From Fibrobacter sp. UWT2 (GTDB taxonomy: Bacteria > Fibrobacterota > Fibrobacteria > Fibrobacterales > Fibrobacteraceae), in assembly GCF_900142545.1 (NCBI RefSeq), contig NZ_FRBF01000010.1, positions 1-64,000 on the forward strand: a DNA stretch of 64,000 bases, written 5' to 3'. Position 1 is the first letter of the stretch. Every line of letters begins with the position of its first letter. The notes under the pieces are model-generated. The model searched no databases. It was given only the letters and a program-made list of their open reading frames with translations, and was not told the DNA's origin. The position numbers and the translations under genes were made by a program. Shown here piece by piece: positions 60,264 to 64,000 of the stretch.

Positions 60264-61978
60264 TGACGAATTCGTCCTCGGCGGCCCGCAGAGCCGCATA
60301 CTTGTTTTTAACACTTTGTTGCGGAGCCCTGCTTACTTTTGCGGGCTTTCGTGTTTATGATCTTTATGGCCCCAGCAAAATTTCTGTAGGCGGAATCCCG
60401 TATGGTCTTCCGGCAGGAACGACTATCGTTCGTGGTGATACCCCGGATTTGACCGCCGACATGGCCAAAGTGCCGGTGCAGGTGCAGACTGAACTTCGCC
60501 GTGCAACGGAACTTGCTCGTGCGGGTTCTTATCAGCCAGCCTACGATATTTTTGATGGCGTCGTTGTTTTGTACCCGGACCTTTTGCCGGCCCTTCTGGG
60601 ACAGGTGACTACTTTGTTCGAAATGGATTCCCTGACGGAAACCCAGCAGGATCGCCTTTCGTTATTGATTGGTAAACTGCAGGACCGTCTGCCGGGTTCT
60701 GGCGTTGCTGCCTACTTGGAAAGCCGTCGCATTTACCAGACGGGTAACACGTCGGCCGCTTTGGAATTGGCCCGTGTCGCTTCTGAACGCGCTCCCGCTC
60801 TTTACCAGACGCGACTTTGGTACGGTCAGCTCTTGATGGAAACGGATCGCTTTTTGCAGGCCGCAAACGAATTCAAGACGGTGGTAAGCCTTTCTAGTGG
60901 CGATGTGCCTGCGGCTTACGAAATGTTGGCGGAACTTTATCATCGTAGCGGCCAGCTGGACAGCTGTGCTGCCCTTGTGGAATACGCCCTTTCCCAGTAT
61001 CCTGTGGACGTCAAACTTTTGCTGTTGCAGGGCTACATGGATGAATACCAGGGACATTTCGATTCTGCCGAAAAGATTTACCAGCGTATTTTGGCCTTTA
61101 TGCCTGACTATGCTCCGGCCCGTTCCGCAGCGGCAACGCTGGGCGAAAAGTCTCCGCCGGGTCCGGGTAACGGCGTGGTGCTGTCTCCGCAAGACCGTGC
61201 CCAGACGGCATGCGATATTTTGGAACCCATGGTGGAAAAGTATCCCGAAAACCTTCCTCTTAAAGAAGCTTTGGGACGCGCTTACTTGAAGGGACGTCAG
61301 TTCGACCGTGCTCGCTCTCAGTTCCAGGAAATCCAGAAGATCGATCCGGAATATCCCGATATCCAGCAGCGCATTCAGGAATCCAATATTACTCGTCCAG
61401 CTCCGATTACCAAGAACGACGGCCTGACAGCAAACTTGAACCGTGCCGTAGACAGCCTGCGTGAAACGCTTGCCCCGTCTGCTGTTCATGATTTCTCGAC
61501 GATGCTTGGTCATTATGTTGTTCGTTACGGTGCAACGCCTAAGGAATTCTTCAAGAAGTATTCCATCTCGAACTTTAGGCCGGTGGCAAATAACGTGTGG
61601 CAGGAATCGTTCTACATGTCGCCTTATAAGCATACCTATACGGTTGTCTTTGATTCCCTGAATCATTTCCGCGAAGTTCATGTGGTCGTTTACGATTCTT
61701 CTTCTAGCTCGAATCATTTTGGAATCGCTCCTGAAGTCTATACCAGACTTCTCAAGCAGAACTCCAGAATCTCGGGTATCGGCAACAGCACAGGCGAAAC
61801 GGATTGCGGTGACGGCTTGATTATCGACGCTGCCGTGTGGGAAACCCAGGATAACTTCGAAATGCTTGCCCGTGTCGTGGGTAAACCCGCCGAAGTCCGT
61901 ATGGTCCGCTTTGACAAGACGGCACTCCCGCCGGGCCTCAAACTGTGCGATTACACGAAGTACTTGAATCAGTATTAA
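60263..61978 (+). CDS. Membrane-anchored TPR protein
   Basis: The 571-residue protein has one N-terminal membrane helix (about 12-33, AAYLFLTLCCGALLTFAGFR), so most of it faces the periplasm. It has many TPR repeats between about 75 and 380 (YQPAYDIFDGVVVLYPDLLP, FDRARSQFQEIQKIDPEYP), a linker, and a C-terminal globular domain (about 400-571) with two Cys (TDCGDG and KLCDY). It may assemble envelope complexes. It is coupled to the sigma-factor gene by a TAATG overlap and may be under the same control. No catalytic motif is seen. Confidence 0.72.
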   Translation: MTNSSSAARRAAYLFLTLCCGALLTFAGFRVYDLYGPSKISVGGIPYGLPAGTTIVRGDTPDLTADMAKVPVQVQTELRRATELARAGSYQPAYDIFDGVVVLYPDLLPALLGQVTTLFEMDSLTETQQDRLSLLIGKLQDRLPGSGVAAYLESRRIYQTGNTSAALELARVASERAPALYQTRLWYGQLLMETDRFLQAANEFKTVVSLSSGDVPAAYEMLAELYHRSGQLDSCAALVEYALSQYPVDVKLLLLQGYMDEYQGHFDSAEKIYQRILAFMPDYAPARSAAATLGEKSPPGPGNGVVLSPQDRAQTACDILEPMVEKYPENLPLKEALGRAYLKGRQFDRARSQFQEIQKIDPEYPDIQQRIQESNITRPAPITKNDGLTANLNRAVDSLRETLAPSAVHDFSTMLGHYVVRYGATPKEFFKKYSISNFRPVANNVWQESFYMSPYKHTYTVVFDSLNHFREVHVVVYDSSSSSNHFGIAPEVYTRLLKQNSRISGIGNSTGETDCGDGLIIDAAVWETQDNFEMLARVVGKPAEVRMVRFDKTALPPGLKLCDYTKYLNQY

Positions 61979-61979
61979 A

Positions 61980-62075
61980 GCAGATGTGTAATGTAAAATG
62001 TGAGATGTGAGATGTTAAATTTCTCATCTCATATTTTCTAAATACTGCCTACTTCCTACTGTCTACAGTCTACTA
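61980..62075 (+). repeat. Degenerate short-repeat spacer
   Basis: TGAGATG is repeated (GTGAGATGTGAGATG), and AAAATGTGAGATG can pair with CATCTCATATTTT farther on. The rest reads CTGCCTACTTCCTACTGTCTACAGTCTAC, split here as repeated CTAC/CTGC steps. It separates two TPR genes and codes for nothing. Confidence 0.5.
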
Positions 62076-62093
62076 TTTTTGTATCTTTACACC

Positions 62094-63998
62094 ATGATGT
62101 TCCGTTTTCTGGCATTAGCTATTGTCGCCCTCGTGTTCGAGGGGTGTACTTGCTGTGCCTACTTGAACCATATGTTCAATGCAGAACGCTTGGATGAACA
62201 GGCCGGCGAAATGCGCCAAGCCCGCTTGGACAGCATTCCGGATAGCGAAAATTCCCTGCCCGGTTCCGAAGAACGCCAAAAGTACGACAAGATTATCGAA
62301 AAAGGTTCCCGTGTCTTGGAACGTTTCCCCAAGAACAAGAAGCGTACCGCCGAGGCAGTATTCTTGATTGGTGAAGCCTTCCGCCACAAGCATGAATGGA
62401 ACAAGGCCATTACCAAGTACGACGAATTTGAACGCTACTTTGCCGATCATGATTCCATGCAGGCGGTGGAGTACCAGCGAGCTTATTGCCTTTATCGTAA
62501 CCACGAATATAATATCAGCCGTTTTGCGTTGGAACCGGTGATTGCCTCGAAGGATCACCCCTATTACTTCCAGGGATTGAATCTTCTTTCCCTTTTGGAC
62601 GAACAGGCTGAATTCCCGGACCAAGCCATAGCCTCTTTGGAAGCCGTCTTGGCGGATACGGCGGGAACGCCTTATATGCGCGGCAAGGCCCATTTCAGAT
62701 TGGCCGGCCTCTATTTTAAGAAAGAAAATTGGGACAAGGCTCGCGAACATTATACCGCCAAAGAAATCAAGGAACTGAATCCTCGCGAACAGCAGACGGC
62801 TGGGGAGCAGGCGGCAGAATGTTTGGCTAACCGTAAGGAATTCCTGCAGGCCGCCGACGAATACAAGGAACTCTACAAGAATCCTGAAAACGAGTCTAAA
62901 CAGCCGGAATACTTGGTGCGCATCGGCGAACTGACCATGCTGGGCGGACGTTACCCGGATGCCATTATCATCTTGCAAAAGGTGAATACGGAATACCCCC
63001 GCACCGAACATGCTTCTCGTAGCTATTTCTGCCTCGGCGATTACGAACAGCACAAGACGATCGACTACGACAAGGCCGTTGTCTATTACGACAGCAGCTT
63101 TACCTCTCGCACCGTCAGCAAGTGGGGCCAAGAAGCCCGCGAACGCCGTGATGCCTTGAAGCGCTTGATTTCCATGCGTAACCAGAATGACAAGGACCGT
63201 AAGGATTCGATCCCGAATGTGGACAATTTCTTCAGGTCTGAATTCCTGATTGCGGAATTGTTCCTGTTCAAGCTGGACGAAGTCGACAGTGCCATTACCC
63301 GTTTGAATTCGGTGATTGAATCGGGTGATAGTGCGAAGGCTTTGCGAGCCTTCTACGCCAAGGCGTTCATCTATGACGAATATATGCACGATCCCGATGC
63401 TGCCGAAGAAATCTACAAGGAAATCATCGAAAAGTATCCGGATACGGAATACGCAAAGCAAGCCCAGGTGAACTTGGGAATGCGTGTGACTTTGAAGACC
63501 CGCGAAGATTTGGCGAAGGAAAAGTATATGGAAGCCGAAAGCCTCTGGACCATTGCGGCAGAAATGCCTCTGGATAAGATGGACCAGGTGGATTCGGCTT
63601 ATGCTCGTGCGTTTGTGCGCTTTGATAGCTTGTATCAGGAATATCCTGAAACCCAGTCGGGTATCCAGGCACTTTACATGAAGGCCATGTACTTCCAGAT
63701 GAATCCGGAACGAGTGGACAGCACCTTGCTTACCTACAAGCTCCTTCGCGACAAGTACGGTCAGACGCCTTGGGGCAAGAAGGCTGCTTCCATGATGAAC
63801 ACCCGTTTGACCATTACCGACCAGGATTTGGAACGCTTGCGCAAGCGCGTCAAGAGCAGCGAAGAACATGTGAACAGGCTTTCTGCCCAGTATTACGAAA
63901 ACTTGAACAAGGCTCCTGAAGAAAAGCAGGCTGAAGTCAAGAGCCAGGAAGATGAAATCCTTGAAAACACCTACAACAGCATGTATGATTTTGAGTAA
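62094..63998 (+). CDS. Large TPR lipoprotein
   Basis: I choose ATG 62094 (or 62097) since the lipoprotein signal MMFRFLALAIVALVFEGC starts there; Cys18 is the lipid site. The 634-residue protein consists almost wholly of TPR-like helices with Glu/Lys-rich surface (RTAEAVFLIGEAFRHKHEW, YPDAIIILQKVNTEYPRTEH, DPDAAEEIYKEIIEKYPDTE), ending in a charged coiled tail. It resembles periplasmic TPR scaffolds such as BamD/YbgF-like proteins but is longer. It lies in the same direction as the membrane-anchored TPR protein, suggesting a shared envelope role. The stop codon is two bases from the window end. Confidence 0.72.
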   Translation: MMFRFLALAIVALVFEGCTCCAYLNHMFNAERLDEQAGEMRQARLDSIPDSENSLPGSEERQKYDKIIEKGSRVLERFPKNKKRTAEAVFLIGEAFRHKHEWNKAITKYDEFERYFADHDSMQAVEYQRAYCLYRNHEYNISRFALEPVIASKDHPYYFQGLNLLSLLDEQAEFPDQAIASLEAVLADTAGTPYMRGKAHFRLAGLYFKKENWDKAREHYTAKEIKELNPREQQTAGEQAAECLANRKEFLQAADEYKELYKNPENESKQPEYLVRIGELTMLGGRYPDAIIILQKVNTEYPRTEHASRSYFCLGDYEQHKTIDYDKAVVYYDSSFTSRTVSKWGQEARERRDALKRLISMRNQNDKDRKDSIPNVDNFFRSEFLIAELFLFKLDEVDSAITRLNSVIESGDSAKALRAFYAKAFIYDEYMHDPDAAEEIYKEIIEKYPDTEYAKQAQVNLGMRVTLKTREDLAKEKYMEAESLWTIAAEMPLDKMDQVDSAYARAFVRFDSLYQEYPETQSGIQALYMKAMYFQMNPERVDSTLLTYKLLRDKYGQTPWGKKAASMMNTRLTITDQDLERLRKRVKSSEEHVNRLSAQYYENLNKAPEEKQAEVKSQEDEILENTYNSMYDFE

Positions 63999-64000
63999 GC

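Overview
This 64 kb window looks like chromosome of a Fibrobacter-type bacterium (Fibrobacterota, rumen/gut cellulose degrader). The basis is indirect but consistent: two tandem secreted GH5 endoglucanases and a CE1-like esterase carrying similar Gly/Leu-patterned modules that resemble type IX sorting domains, many lipoproteins and outer-membrane barrels, Ser-rich linkers, a stand-alone biotin-enzyme carboxyltransferase, and short RpoD-family sigma factors without region 1.1. No 16S gene is present, so the genus is an inference.

Layout. 0.3-6 kb: small lipoprotein, then an operon of TPR lipoprotein, membrane Ser/Thr kinase and GAF sigma-54 activator, then two secreted proteins. 6-13 kb (minus): tRNA-Ala, a housekeeping run of polyprenyl synthase, gyrB, DciA-like protein, MlaE permease and C-terminal protease, then a sigma factor. 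13-24 kb: LytS-type kinase, a secreted lipase pair, a lipoprotein, carboxyltransferase, two envelope proteins. 24-27 kb: AT-rich accessory patch with an Xre-type regulator and a NERD protein, both apparently broken. 27-36 kb: aspartoacylase, HAD hydrolase, small lipoprotein, tRNA-Gly, NudC, SWI/SNF helicase. 36-44 kb: two GH5 cellulases, polA, SIMPL protein. 44-51 kb (minus): an accessory island with a three-gene unknown operon, a single-chain restriction-modification enzyme, an Rpn nuclease, and two related structured RNAs. 51-64 kb: FprA flavoprotein, Nnr repair enzyme, outer-membrane barrel, CE1 esterase, an unusual ABC ATPase/Mrp/DUF971 group, a second sigma factor and TPR proteins.

The strongest candidate for something undescribed is a pair of about 180-210 nt RNAs on the minus strand, at 49639-49846 and 46806-46994. 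They share a 23-24 nt core and a terminator strand complementary to it, while three long-range helices have different sequences but are base-paired in both copies. The predicted topology is a pseudoknot. One copy precedes the restriction-modification gene; the other precedes a 20-codon ORF with an excellent ribosome site and the muramidase-like operon.

Other points worth a second look are several dispersed repeats. One is a short hairpin repeat present both as a 5' leader and, in frame, inside the ABC protein. Others are a GC-rich palindromic element in two inverted copies and a cloverleaf-like element after a lipoprotein gene. There is also an in-frame TGA that splits a NERD gene and an A8 tract that puts an Xre-type regulator out of frame with its best ribosome site. 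All assignments come from reading the sequence; no database search or folding program was run.
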